Assembly (NCBI GenBank): GCA_032164295.1
Contig: JAJHTX010000006.1
Coordinates: 620,001-684,000, forward strand
Reading direction: 5' to 3'
Source: Inonotus obliquus
Taxonomy: Eukaryota; Basidiomycota; Agaricomycetes; Hymenochaetales; Hymenochaetaceae
Length of the DNA: 64,000 nt
In this document: piece after piece, positions 10,443-21,980 of the stretch
Layout of the letters: the number at the start of each line of letters is the position of its first letter
Numbering within the stretch: position 1 is the first letter of the stretch
Notes under the pieces: generated by a model
Database searches by the model: none
Told to the model about the DNA's origin: nothing
Seen by the model: only the letters and a program-made list of their open reading frames with translations
Position numbers and translations under genes: made by a program

Positions 10443-11561
10443 TTACTCGAACAGAAGTTTCTGCAGCGCCTGCAATTTCGAATCATGAAGAAGTTGGTCT
10501 AGGCTGATTTCCTCCGTAGTAACACCGTCCCTCATCCTCGTTGTGTTCTTGCTTCCTGCAAGAGGGGTGACCCCGTTAAGCTGCGCCAACCGGAATATGA
10601 TTTGCGCAGGAGTACATTGGAGCTTTCGTGCAATCTCAAGGATGGATGTGTCTTGAAGAAGTGAAGGACTGCCGGTCAGAGTCCAAAATGACCTGTGGAT
10701 GTGGATAGGGCTCAGTCCCGTTTCGTCAAAGCACTGATCCCAGAAACGCAACTGATACATCACCCCGTTTTCTTTACAATATTTCACAACGTCCTTATCC
10801 CAATCGTTTCCTTCGAACCATCGATTCTGTACAACCTCCACCTTACGCTCTGAAGCCATCGCTTCGATAACTTCCACTTCATAAGCATTACTCACACCAA
10901 TCATACCAACGTTTCCTTCATCCTTTAGCGCGCCAAGAACCCTCCATGCGGCGAGAGTGTCGGATAGAGTACGAAATGGACTGTGTAGGATGTAACTATC
11001 AAGGTAGGTCGTTCGTAGATTACGCAGTGATGTCTGGAAGGATGCTTTGACTTGCTCCGAGACCGAAAGAGAGGAATCGTAAGGAAGGGGTTTAGTACGG
11101 TCTTGACCACCGATAGATGTAAATCTGAAAGCATGCCATTGCCATGAGTATATGCCATAATGAATTTTTCGAAATGTTGACCCGCTTACTTTGTCTGGAG
11201 CCAAAGATCCTCGCGTTTCTTTCCATGCTTGTCATAAAGCTCCTGAAGGGCTTCTCCAACGAGATCTTCCCTACAGATCTATAAGAACTTATATTGATGC
11301 TTCAAAGTGCATGGTCGTACCTGTAATGCTTCGGTTGGCATGCTGCTCAGACAGGTCAGATTAGGATAATAAGTAAGATAACATTCTCACCCGTATCAAT
11401 GGCCGTAAATCCCTGAAGTACAGCGGTTACGACAAGGTCCTTTGTTTCCTCTTTTTTCCTTGAAGTACCCATTAATATCGAAAGAGGCAATCTGGACCGA
11501 GGACCGAGGGTTAAACCAACCAAGCCGTCCCATAGATGATCTTGGGTAGATTCCTCGCCAT
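10443..11561 (-). CDS. Aldo-keto reductase
   Basis: Exon joining on the minus strand gives MARNLPKIIYGTAW, KKEETKDLVVTAVL, FTAIDTACQPKHYREDLVGE, REDLWLQTKFTSIGG, YLDSYILHSPF, NVGMIGVSNAYEVEVIEAM, VVQNRWFEGNDWDKDVV and then LAQLNGVTPLAGSKNTTRM, ending LQKLLFE. That is about 290 residues in six exons, the normal size of this superfamily. The catalytic tetrad is visible as Asp and Tyr (DTACQPKHY), Lys (QTKF) and His (LHSP). The enzyme is expected to be a soluble NAD(P)H-dependent carbonyl reductase; substrate unknown. The start at 11561 is used because the longer open frame upstream begins with TTG and crosses a splice acceptor. Its last about 25 codons are duplicated downstream at 9586-9670. 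Confidence 0.88.
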
Positions 11562-12528
11562 ATCTACGGAACACACTCAAGTGTTATGCGTTATGCAACA
11601 ATTCTGAGGGCTGGTTAGAGTTGCTAAAGATGTTAGTGATGTTAGTGAGACCAAAACTGGGTTCGTGACCATAACGTCAGGAAGTTATCAGTACCACGGG
11701 GCCACGTGCTATACTTATTCATTCGATTTCGGAACGCCAAACACCATCTGAGTAATCTCTTACCGTAAAGCATCTTTCCCGGATGATGATAATTCGAGGT
11801 CTACTCATAGACAAAGATGTCATGAACAGAAATACACAGTCCAGATAGCTAGTAAGGCCCACGGTTTCGCTTGTCGAGATGAAGACGATGGTGACTTGTC
11901 TATGTACCGTCACCCAGGGTATTTTTCTGAATCCTAGGCCGGACTCTTTTCTAGTTGAGACGAGGCTCCGAAACCAGAAGAGTCTGAGCCTGCAGTTTTC
12001 TGGAGCTGACTGACTTGCACAAACAGTCTAGTCTTGCACGCAGGAGCGACATATTCGGCAAGCAAGCAGCAGCCTGTGCCGATTATCGGCACCGACTTCC
12101 CGGTATAGTATCGAAGCCGGCTTTTTGTGATCGACGGTCCAAATCGAAGTCAGCCCCCAAACGTTGATATATAGCCGAGCCCTGTTATCGCAGTGTCCCA
12201 TCCCTTTTCCCTTCTTCCTCCCATTATTTTATACGGGCACAGGTCCCTCGGGACACTACCCATAACCCACACTCGTTTTTGTCTCTAATTAATCTTCGTT
12301 CGGCTCTTGTCGTTCATCCACGCTCCTTAACACCCCTACTATAATCGCTGCCCAGCTCAACCTGCTACTGAGAGGTCTATTTCGACTTTTGAAAGCGGCT
12401 CTTCTGGCGGAATATATCCATCGCATTCGAATACCTTGTACTCGGCCGTCTTTCTTTCGGTATCACTCTACAGTCATCCGAGGTCTACTCTCAAAGACGT
12501 ACACCTAGAGTCGCCAGAACCCTGGTCT
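11562..12528. promoter_or_regulatory. Divergent intergenic region (reductase / coiled-coil gene)
   Basis: About 970 bp lie between two divergent starts. A TATA-like TTGATATATAGCC at about 12163-12175 followed by pyrimidine-rich sequence (CCCTTTTCCCTTCTTCC, 12202-12218) looks like the core promoter of the rightward gene, which would give it a 5' leader of about 300 nt. Nothing coding was found. Confidence 0.45.
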
Positions 12529-13500
12529 ATGCACCCCGTAGCAAATGCTCTCACTTCTCATCTGGATACTTGCACAATGCTTCTTTCATTGTCTGGCATT
12601 TGCATACCGGTCTCTTTCCTCGCGGGTTCAGCCCTCGTATTATCTAAAACATCTGGCTCTTCTCTCCCTCCTCCTCCTCTGGAGCATCGTCAAAATCGTT
12701 CTCACACACGTAAGCGCAAAGCTATGGAACTGGGTCTGGACGAAGAACCTCTGTCTAAAGCCAACTCACAAAAGGACTCAGGATCAGGTTTACAAACAGA
12801 CTATGACTCTGAGTATGATGATGACCGGGTTTACCTTCGTAAGAAAGCTCGCTTTGGAGAGACTTCTCATGCCCCTACGTTCATCCCTGCCTCCATCCCC
12901 ACCTCCACCTCCGCAGATGAAGTGGAGCGCTCGTTGTATCATGATGATACTACGCTGGTTGACAAAGAGCTCGTTATCAATGGCGATGACAAAAGCAATG
13001 ACGGCAATAACAACAAAGTCGAAGGAATACGCACAACTACAGCGTCCTGCGACTATAACGACGTCACTGATGAGTCTCGTCTGGGCAGTTCTGAACTTGG
13101 TAGCCGTTCTGTTCTTGCTATGGAACGCGAAAGCAAACGCCAAAGTGAAAGCGAGAGCGAAACCTCAAGTGCCACGGTCATCGTTGCAAACACTATTGGC
13201 GACGATAATGTCGATGTCGACAATGGCAGTTTAGATGGATGCGTAGAAGACGCTTACGACCCAAACAACTCTCGACACGAATGGGAGCTTCGTTGGTTCG
13301 TTTGCGCACACCATGCTGCATTCACTGCTGCAACCGGCATGAGTCTTCGTAACGAAGTTCGTCGTCGCAAAACCCTTACACGTCTGTATAAGGTTCTCAA
13401 AACTGAGAACACCGCGCTTAGGGAGGAGGTTAAGAGGCTGGAGCTCGAGGCGTATGGGTTCTGTGAGTTGAAGGCGCAGGACGGCGAGAGCACGGATTGA
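12529..13500 (+). CDS. Uncharacterised protein with C-terminal coiled coil
   Basis: A single open frame of 323 residues from ATG 12529 (MHPVANALTSHLDT). The middle is acidic and polar (SEYDDDRVYLRKKARF, NGDDKSNDGNNNK). The C-terminus RWFVCAHHAAFTAATGM, then LTRLYKVLKTENTALREEV and KRLELEAYGF, forms a heptad-like helix resembling a short leucine zipper. There is a KRK-rich patch (HTRKRKAMELG), but it is not adjacent to the zipper as in bZIP factors, so I do not call it bZIP. The start is uncertain: downstream in-frame ATGs exist at about 12577 and 12723. No known family. Confidence 0.55.
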   Translation: MHPVANALTSHLDTCTMLLSLSGICIPVSFLAGSALVLSKTSGSSLPPPPLEHRQNRSHTRKRKAMELGLDEEPLSKANSQKDSGSGLQTDYDSEYDDDRVYLRKKARFGETSHAPTFIPASIPTSTSADEVERSLYHDDTTLVDKELVINGDDKSNDGNNNKVEGIRTTTASCDYNDVTDESRLGSSELGSRSVLAMERESKRQSESESETSSATVIVANTIGDDNVDVDNGSLDGCVEDAYDPNNSRHEWELRWFVCAHHAAFTAATGMSLRNEVRRRKTLTRLYKVLKTENTALREEVKRLELEAYGFCELKAQDGESTD

Positions 13501-14119
13501 TATATGGATAGCCGTGATACCCACTAATAACGGTGACGCTGGCAGGGATATACCACCATTTTACTTCTAATATTTTTTATCTAGTCCTGTTGGACACACC
13601 ACGCTCCTTTAGCACTTTCGAACTCGCGTAATATTATAACTATGTACATCCATATGTTTTCAGATCTACTTCTTGTAGTCGCAATCTATCATAACAAGCA
13701 TAACATAAATTAGTTACGTTTTTCTTCGTCGGTGTGATCGAGAATACTGTATCTAACATTTTGGATTTCAACAGCGTGAGGTAAAGAAAGAAAGCAAAGC
13801 AGTAACACCTTGGACTGAGCGGAGAACAGGCAGAAATTTCGTTAAAACGAATGCATAGTTGTATTCTAATTTTCTTCGTCAAGACCTTATCGTCGTGATT
13901 CAAATCGTATATAAACAAGAAATATCTAGAGTTAGATGGAAAGTCAGTAGTCAATAAGATTTGCGTCAGGAAGACATGAGGAATGAAGTGGACATGCCAT
14001 ACAGATAAGAGGTTCGCGTAAGGGAGTATTTTCGCAAAGCCCCGGAAGGGTTGAAGATGACAAGCAGAGGAAATCACAACGTTCAATCACCCTCCTCGCC
14101 CTCGATTTCGAACTCCTTT
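13501..14119. other. Convergent 3' intergenic region
   Basis: About 620 bp lie between the ends of two converging genes. It is AT-rich and presumably holds both 3' UTRs. No coding exon or repeat was recognised. Confidence 0.5.
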
Positions 14120-17100
14120 TTATCTCTCCTCGGTCGAAGCGGAAGCAGAAGGGCGTGAGCTTTCCAACACCTTCAGCTCTTCGCTCACATTTTTTATTTC
14201 ACCCGCCAGTTGATCGACTTTTGCTTGCATCTCCGTTGATAGCTGCGCATGTGCGGCCATCAATGCATCGAGCTTAGCCTTCAATGACGCAGTGCGAGTT
14301 TCGTGTTGTTGCTGTTGTTGCTGTTGGGATTGACGCTGAAGATCTGGATGCGACTGGAGTGCGAGTGAGGCTGACGTAAAGGAGAGCGGAACGGAGGGCA
14401 AGAGGGTTTGTGTACCGGGAGGACTAGAGCTCGTGATTGACGTAGGCGTCAGGACTGAGATGCCGCCTGTCGCGACGGTGATTGGAGGCGGAGCACTTGG
14501 TGTTATGTGCGTATCAGATGCAAGAGACATGAGTGCGGCAATGGTGCTTGCATGTTCGGGATCCAGATGTTCATACTCCACGTCCATATTCGACGGTGGA
14601 GCATCCTGACTTTCCATCCTTACGTCCTCATTTCGTACACGATTATCCGGTGATTCTCGAACAGCCTCAATCATAGGTTCAACCTCCGGCCCAACAGACT
14701 TCATCGTACTCTGCGAATCCATTCCACCGCTCCCACTTCCACTCGTGCCGCGCAGGGGTTCGGAAGCCACCGCGCTCCCACTGTTCCGCTCCGTAGTTGA
14801 GGTTTGTGCACGAACAAGTGATGCCAACCTCAGTTCAGGTCTCCTGCTACGACTTCTCCGCATTGAGATGTCGCGATGCTCTGGTGGCTCCGAGGTCGCC
14901 CGCGCTGGAACATCAGCGTGCGCCATGTCGATGTCGAGGTACAGATCGTCATAAGTTGCTTGCGTTGACGGAATTCTCCGCATACGTTTCAGTGGGCGCG
15001 TACCAGCATCGAATTCGCTCTCATTACCACTATCTTCGTCTGCACTACTGCCCTCTTCCTCACTTTCGCTTTCCTCCTCTGATTCGCCACTAGCTATGCG
15101 TCTCCTTCTATCCCTCTTCATCCTCTCCCTCTCCTCCTTCAGCTTTCTGAGAGTACCTGAACCTCTCTTGGGCCTCGACCACTTATACCCTTTCTCAGCA
15201 CCCCTCCCCTTCACGCGAGAGGTACTTGCCAAAGATTCATTCTCAGTGGAGTTGGGTCTCATAACCTCCTTTCCTTTCCCTTTCCCCTTTCCTCCCGCAC
15301 TCTTGCCTTCCTTGATCTTTGTCCTCGTACTACTCGTGAAAACACCGGCGACCCTACCCATGTGCCTTGCGTACGTACAATGACCTTTCCGCACCCTCTT
15401 ACAACGTCTGCATGCTCCCTCCTTTCCATTTTGCCCAAAACAACTAAATCCACGAGTTCCGCACTCTGTGCATGGTGGGAAAAGTTGTTCGTCGTCTGCT
15501 CCTTGGTCAGATATGCGCTGGAGTTTTACTTCACGGAAAGCGGGGGGATTGCCAGCAGAAGACGAGGATGCTGCCGCACCTGCGTTATTGTCGAAGTTGT
15601 TGAGCTGGCGGCTACGAATGACGATACTCTTAGTAATAATTCGCGTCTTCGGTTCTGCTGCCGGCGCAGGCTCTGGAGTTGGTCGACGGGGGCGCTCGGG
15701 ATACCATTTCCACTTATAACAGGATATCAGAAACACGAAAGCAGCAGAAAGAACAATGACACTGACTGGCACTGAAGGGATCTCAACCCACGGAACTAGC
15801 TTTCTTCGCTCAGAAGGACGTGAAGGTCCCGAGACTTCACTGGGCTGATCAGCCTCGCGACTTGTTAGACTACGTTCTGCTGCATCAGTGGGTGTTTCCC
15901 GAGACTCGGAAGGACCAGTTGATTCCGTCCAGCGTCGAATCGGTGGCCGAAGATTTGAAGTAGCTTTTCTGCGTGCTTGCCGGGCGTTGGCCAGGGCGGT
16001 GCGTGTACGAGGACCAGAGTAAACCATGGCAGGAGTATTAGCCCTAGAAGACTTGAGCATTTCGTCAGCGTACTCTACTAGCTCTACGTGTGCAGACTTG
16101 AGAAGCTTCAGAGTGCTTGTCGCCCAGAGAACTTCGCTCGACTTGGCAAGCCTTTTAAAGGACGCGCAGATTTGTATGAGGACCTTTCTGCCACTTTCCT
16201 GAAGTGTTATATGTTAGCACTTAATTGGCCGCAGTCCATCGACTCATGCTCACCTCGCATTTCCTCGCTCGACTTGTCCAGTCCCTCAGTCGCATTTCGC
16301 GTTCATCTCTTGCATCGATATCTGCCGCCTGAACGATCAGCGTGTCCGCTTCCTCGCAAATATCATTGATCTGCGAATAAAGCCCGCGAAGGTCGGCAGG
16401 CATGGAGCCATCTCTATACGACTGCGGTACCCATGGGCGTTCGGAGGAATAACGGTTAGGACTCGAAGTGCTGCGTCCTTCTTCCGCTGGAGTTGCTTCA
16501 GGTGCAGGCGTCTCAGACGACGGTGGTGGTGGACAAGATTCGGGAGGAGGGAAAGTAGGAGGAAGAGTTTCAAGACCTTGTTGTATTCGTTTCAATGAAG
16601 GACTCGAAGAAAAGGTCGTTCTACGCGGTGCATGTTTCTGCCGCCCACGCATTTTGCCAACCCTCGACGGCTGACCATCTTTATCTCTCCCCTTCATTAA
16701 ACCCTCAGAGTCTGATACGCCAAACCGCCGTGACGGCGAAGGCGTCTTCGGCTGTGGGCTAGCGGAGGTTGATTGTTGCGAGCTGGTGTTATAAATGTGT
16801 GGGTCGAGGGAGGGTGTCGTCTGAGGTGTGAAGGGAGACGCAATTGGAATAGAATTTCTTGGTGGTGAAGGAGAGAACGCGCCACCGGACGGGACTGCGG
16901 GACCAGACGCATGCCCTTTTGCTGCGGAGTCCGCTGTGCATCCGTAGCCTCGTCCCGCTAATCCTGTCTCTGACTCCAGCTCAACGGAATTAGGCACTTC
17001 CCTCATCATCTTCCCCAATGGTTCTCCTTCATTCTGGAAAGCCTCCTCGACTCGCTTGTCCAAATCCTTCGGCCACTTGACATAAAAGTTCGGCACCTCA

Positions 17101-17528
17101 TCAGTGAACGCGAATTGCCAAGCATCACGAACAAACGCGTCGACATCTTCAAATGAGGGTGGCACATCGGTTGGAGCGAGTCTAGAAGTGACTGATTTGA
17201 GATTGCGCTGTGCTCACACAGGTAAGTGCGCATTAATAAAAGTAAATAAGCGCCCGTCAGTCCCAAGGTGACTCTGAACAAAAGAAGAGGCTATGAATAC
17301 ACGACTTACCAAAAGCTTGTTAATTTGAATACACCACGCATACCGACTCGTCCTCTGACTAATGCCATCTCTATTCTTTCCTGTGAAATCCGGAGGGTTC
17401 ATCACCTCCTTGATCACGCCAATAAGCGCGCGCCTATAGTCCTCCTGTGTGTCAGATACACGCTCTGGTGGAAGAGCATGTTGACTATCCAAAGTATCGT
17501 TATTGCTCTCGTGATGTTGTTGTTCCAT
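14120..17528 (-). CDS. Large membrane-anchored protein with Zn2Cys6-type cysteine cluster
   Basis: Three exons (17528-17310, 17207-16254, 16198-14120) join in phase 0 into one 1083-residue protein. It looks like two genes because a Met lies just inside exon 3, but the frame is open from the 16198 acceptor through that Met. The N-terminal part contains YAWCIQINKLL and FVRDAWQFAFTDEVPNFYVK, followed by P/S-rich sequence and a helical stretch (LYSQINDICEEADTLIVQA). One strong transmembrane segment follows (VSVIVLSAAFVFLISCYKW, near residue 540). About 90 residues on is a cysteine cluster, CTECGTRGFSC...CRRCKRVRKGHC, spaced C-x2-C-x6-C-x9-C-x2-C-x7-C. This fits the fungal Zn2Cys6 consensus. Basic and acidic tracts, a short poly-Q and a C-terminal coiled coil end the protein. 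Function unknown; a membrane-tethered regulator is one possibility. Confidence 0.75.
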
Positions 17529-18329
17529 GGATTCGAGCTCGAAGCGAGATTAGCCGTCGAAAAGTAGAGAATACGCGTAAATTTCAACCAAAAGTCGACC
17601 GGAGCTCAAGATATGCCCTTCAAGGCGCTCATGAGCTAGATCCTTCCACCCTTCACGGGAACGCACGCGTCGTGTATAAGGTTCAAGAAGCTGTTCGAGA
17701 GGCGAAACAAAGTGGAATGAAGGGCCTAACTCGAATCCGGTATGGAAACGCGTTCACTGTCTTGAAGACTCGTCTTGATGGATCGTTGGAAAGCTGCTGC
17801 GTACACGCACCAGGCCCTTCACCTTGACTCAGAGGTGGTAGACGTGAAGGGACCAAGACGCGTAAAAATAGGCAGAGGCGGAAACACGCGCTTTCACCCA
17901 ATCACGTCGATCAGTATTCACCCATATTTGGTAGAAGTCACTTTGGATGGAAAAAATACAGCAAAACGTCTGAACGATTGCGGGCAAGAGAAATTGGGAT
18001 TGCGAATATATCATCAAGAGGTTTTTACAGTAATTAATACACATAGAAATTTATATACTACGAAGGCTAAACGAGTGTCTATACCCGAGGAATACCAATG
18101 CGATGATTATGTACGTGTTCAGTATGTATGATGGGAGCTGAGTTATGACTTGAGCATTCATGTACGTATTAGCTAGAACTTGAATCAATATTCTACTAGA
18201 GAACGGAGAAGCTTTTCAAATGTGGCGCAGTCCTTCCTTGAAGGGAGTGATGGAGAAAAACAAATCAAGGACAGACGCAGTTTACTGAAAAGAGGAAAGG
18301 ATCATGAAGAAAGAAAGATAACCCGTGCC
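17529..18329. other. Intergenic, no supported gene
   Basis: Upstream of the 1083-residue gene and downstream of the DUF6593-like gene. Two overlapping plus-strand frames (17447-17827, 17775-18131) exist but have no family match, no convincing start context and no splice logic, so they are not called. AT-rich from about 17940 on. Confidence 0.45.
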
Positions 18330-20911
18330 TTACTCAGCGCCCCTAAACAAAGTCGTCCTTAACGGAGGATGCGAAAAATCAATTGTGTCATAAGCAGGCG
18401 GTGCACCAAGCCCGTCCTCGTCTTCATCTTCATCACTTTCAGCATCTACAAGCCTCATACCACGCCCGAAGCCACCTTTCATATGCGTCCCGTCCGTATG
18501 AGACGCGGAGTCAGCATATTCCGATGGCCGGGAGACGCGGTGTATTCGATGAGGTTGATGGGGCGTAGAGGGAGAAGGTGTATGTGAGGATGAAGGGCTA
18601 GGTGCCCGTAGAAGAGTACTCGCGTTGTATCCAACCCTGGCACCAGCCGTAGCTGGTCGAGAATGTCGAATGCGTAAGGGAGCTGTATTAGGCACGGGCA
18701 TGGCCAGTGGCACTCCCGAGTCTGAATAGGTTCGAATCGGCGCCGGTGGCATCGGGGATGTAGTTGGTGGTATAATTGGTGATGAATCTGATGAAGTAGG
18801 TAACGGCTGCTTGTGTATCGAACGCCGATAGTCAAGTCTCGGCTGAGATGGGGTGTCGTCTTGACGTAGCGGGCTGTGCGCATACCCTTGTTGCACTTGC
18901 CGTGAACTTCCCTCTGTCTCTATTCCCGCCTTCCCTGAGAACGTAGTCTCAGAAGCCGTACGCCGGATGATCCTGAGTCCATCGTTGCCAATTGAACGGG
19001 CTGAAGTGACAGTTGAATTCTCATATGTCCCTCCTTGCGAAGGAGACGCCGAAGAAAGTGAAACAACACGGGAGCCAGGCGCACGTCCAACCGGATACAT
19101 TTCAGGACTCGGTAATGGTGGTACTGGCGGTACTGGATCTCGTCTTCCAGGCAAGGTAGCCGCATGTGTAGGTGGCTTCGGCAACGGTCTGTACGGCCTT
19201 CTCCCTAAGCTCCCTGTGTTTCTTTCATTACTTCCACTACCTCCAAACGTAGCGCCAGCAGTAGCAGGCCTTCTCATTTTTGTCTCCACAGGACTTGCCG
19301 GCAGACTCCTACTAAACTGGCGTGGCGTTTCAGCACTGGTGGGCGAATCAATATTCCGTGGGAAATCATTCCCTCCATTCGGAGAGATGGTATCTGGACT
19401 ATCGCGTCTCCTAGTAGCGCTCGAGAGTGGGCTGGGAATGGGACCACGGGATGGACTCGAATCTCCAAGAGAAACGCCTAACATAGGTGGCAAAACCCTT
19501 GCTAAAGGGCTGTCCACCGACCTATCATCATCTCCCAATTGACCGAATTCAGAGGCAAAAGGATGAAGTGCGCTAAGGTTTAACGACAGATACGGTAATC
19601 GGGACATCGACAGCGATGAGGACTCCATGATCTGTGAGTATCTCGTTCTAGCTTCCGGAGACTGTGTCTGATGGGTGGAATCCGCCGCAGGTTCCCGGTC
19701 CAGGTCCACGTGTGACTCAATACTTGATGGTCCAACGCCGATATCGATTACAGACGAGACGTCTGGAGTTGACGATCTCGAACCAGACTCCTCCATGGAT
19801 TCCCGTGATTCACGTTTCCCTACTGATTCGGGTCGTATTCCCATCCTCCATCGCTGAATCACCCCGTCACGGTGACCGGATTTACTAGGCACTGACTCCC
19901 CTTTTGCTGCAGTTAACCATGCATCTTTCTCTACCGCGATAAGTAACGCAGTCGTGATTAAGTGATCAAGCAGGTCCACGGGTACGCCTCGATGTTCACG
20001 CCATGGACGCGTCTCGTCACATTCGTACACCGCGTTATACACCTTTATTCGTGGGGTCGTTCCTGCCATTTCCAGAACCGCCACCAGAGCCTTCCCTTTC
20101 GCAACCGTGAGCTGTATGAACACAAATCATAGATTAGTCGTCAATTCATTTCGACATACCAGAGAAGGAAAGATTAAAACAGAATTACATATCACATCGC
20201 AAGAAAGTCTACTCACTTTGAAATTCCCAGCTGAACGCTTCCATTTTAGCGCATGAGGATAAAGGGGAAGGTTGAATAACCGGGAACTAAACAATTTTGA
20301 TGGTGATAGTAAGCACGAAAAACATGAAACGCATTACGAAAAGGCAAAGCGCGTGCCCACCTCGTGAATTTGGTGCATCTGAGGAAGTCCTCTACGTTAT
20401 ATCGTCGCCCGAGTGCCATCTGGATGGTTGCAGCACGTCTTGTGAATGGAATGAGCGATGCATTGTCAACCCTGTCGTCCATCCAATTAATCCCGCCAAC
20501 ATGCGCGACGCCCTGCACCAGGTCCTCTCTTGAAATATTCGTCCGTGTGCCTTTGGTATCAATGACATACAAGCGCTCTCCACTTTCCGATATGGTCGTA
20601 TCAAGAAAAGAAGAACTTCCGAGTACTAGCGTCAGCAGTGGCACCACGTTCTCCGTGCAAGTCGCAGGGAGGTACGTGCAAGATTTTGAGCGCGCAGCGT
20701 TCGCGAGTGACAAGTCGTCAGTGCTCTTCGACCCACCAGCAAGCCGAGATAACACTATTGAGGCGGGTTTCTTTGGCCGTGAACGTAGTTCGGCTGCAAG
20801 GGCGCTGACAGCGCTCGTGAGGCTCAGCCGCCTCTTTACGGATGGGTCATCGCTGACACGGGAGTCTGCCTGGTTGCCTAAGTCGCGAGTCGGTGCCTTT
20901 CCCACACGCAT
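18330..20911 (-). CDS. DUF6593-like domain protein with long low-complexity C-terminus
   Basis: Exons 20911-20361, 20286-20217 and 20111-18330 give 800 residues. After a basic N-terminus (MRVGKAPTRDLGN), the domain runs from LLTLVLGSSSFLDTTISESG, LYVIDTKGTRTNIS and GGINWMDD through SSRLFNLPLYPHALKWKR, SAGNFKLTVAKGKALVAVLE and RIKVYNAVYECDETRPW. The strand pattern, the KWK-x-F signature and the position of the small exon resemble the basidiomycete DUF6593 fold, though more diverged and with insertions. The remaining 530 residues are S/P/T-rich and disordered, ending with an acidic patch and PPAYDTIDF. The frame is open upstream to a TTG codon; ATG 20911 is the first true start. The role of this family is not known. 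Confidence 0.7.
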
Positions 20912-21980
20912 CGCCCAACGCGGGATCGTCGCGGTAGTTGATTGAAGAAAAGAGAGCGGAACAGAGCACACAGCCAAAAATTATCTTCCGAAGGCAGGAG
21001 AGGATATGGCAAGAAGGAAAGAAAGGCGATAGGCGGCAGAAATGAGAGGAAACGGGCTTATCCAATCCCCGCGCGAGGCCAGAGAAGTACTGTTCTGGTA
21101 CGGTAAGAGAAATTGAGTCGACCCCAGCTTCGCTATCCCTAGGCGGTTCCTCACATGTACAATTTTACATGTGTGCCGTGAGCAGGTCGGATAGTGCTTC
21201 CGCGCCGCAGCCTCACACGCCCCTGATCCCGGGATACGACCCGCTAAACACCTGCCGGACCACGTTCTTATCAGAATAAGCCAACAATAACAAGATTCTC
21301 CAGGCGCCTTCTTTTCCCTTTGACGACAAACACGTTGACCGCCAATAATCCACTCCAATATGATGCAAATACTGCTCTTTCCCCAAGTATCGAAAGGTAC
21401 GGTATCAGTAGGTTATTCATTCATACTGCCATGTTCATCATATCAAACGCAAAGAAACATCAGCGGCAAATCATAACAGAGGACAAGGACATGCATACAT
21501 GCGACGCGTCAATATGAGCGTGTTGTCAGGACAGCGTAGGCGTGCACCGTGTTATGTCCGGTTTCTGCGCGTCCTCCCTCGACAAACAAACGAGATGCGT
21601 TTCTCCGTCCTCAACGGATGATTGGCAGTGATAGGAAGAGCTTGCTTATTTGGGCTATTCCGCTGATGTAATCTGCCTTTTATAGCGGTTCCCACATGAT
21701 TATGCTACCGAATGTGACCACCATCATATCATATAGTACTATCCAAGCCTTGTCTCCCTTTGATCCGTCTCTCTTGTTCCGCGTGGAGGTGAGAATGCAC
21801 CTTCTTGCTATCATGATGCTGCCTTTTTTGCTTCTTCCAAAGTACTCTTCCCGTACTAATCCTCAACTCCTCGCACTTTTGTTTCTTTGGGTTTTCCGTC
21901 TTCTCCTCACTTTCATCTTTCTACGTCCAGTATGTTTTAATAAGCGCCTCGGAAGAGGTGGGGACAAATACTCTTATTCT
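20912..21980. other. Intergenic, no gene seen
   Basis: Upstream sequence of the DUF6593-like gene, then about 700 bp with only short shadow frames. No conserved exon, RNA or repeat was recognised. TATGATGCAAA- and CATATCA-type AT-rich stretches are present without clear structure. Confidence 0.45.

Noticed and set aside
11356..11580. Longer start (11580) for the aldo-keto reductase
   Set aside because: The codon is TTG and the frame lacks the conserved KIIYGTAW start; ATG 11561 with a short intron gives the family N-terminus.
12545..13234. 229-codon ORF overlapping the coiled-coil gene
   Set aside because: Out-of-frame shadow; the other frame is longer and ends in a coherent coiled coil.
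14120..16060. A separate 646-residue gene starting at 16060
   Set aside because: The frame is open upstream to a splice acceptor at 16198 and joins in phase to the gene starting at 17528.
17447..18131. Two overlapping plus-strand ORFs (126 and 118 codons)
   Set aside because: No family resemblance, no start or splice logic, and composition like intergenic DNA.
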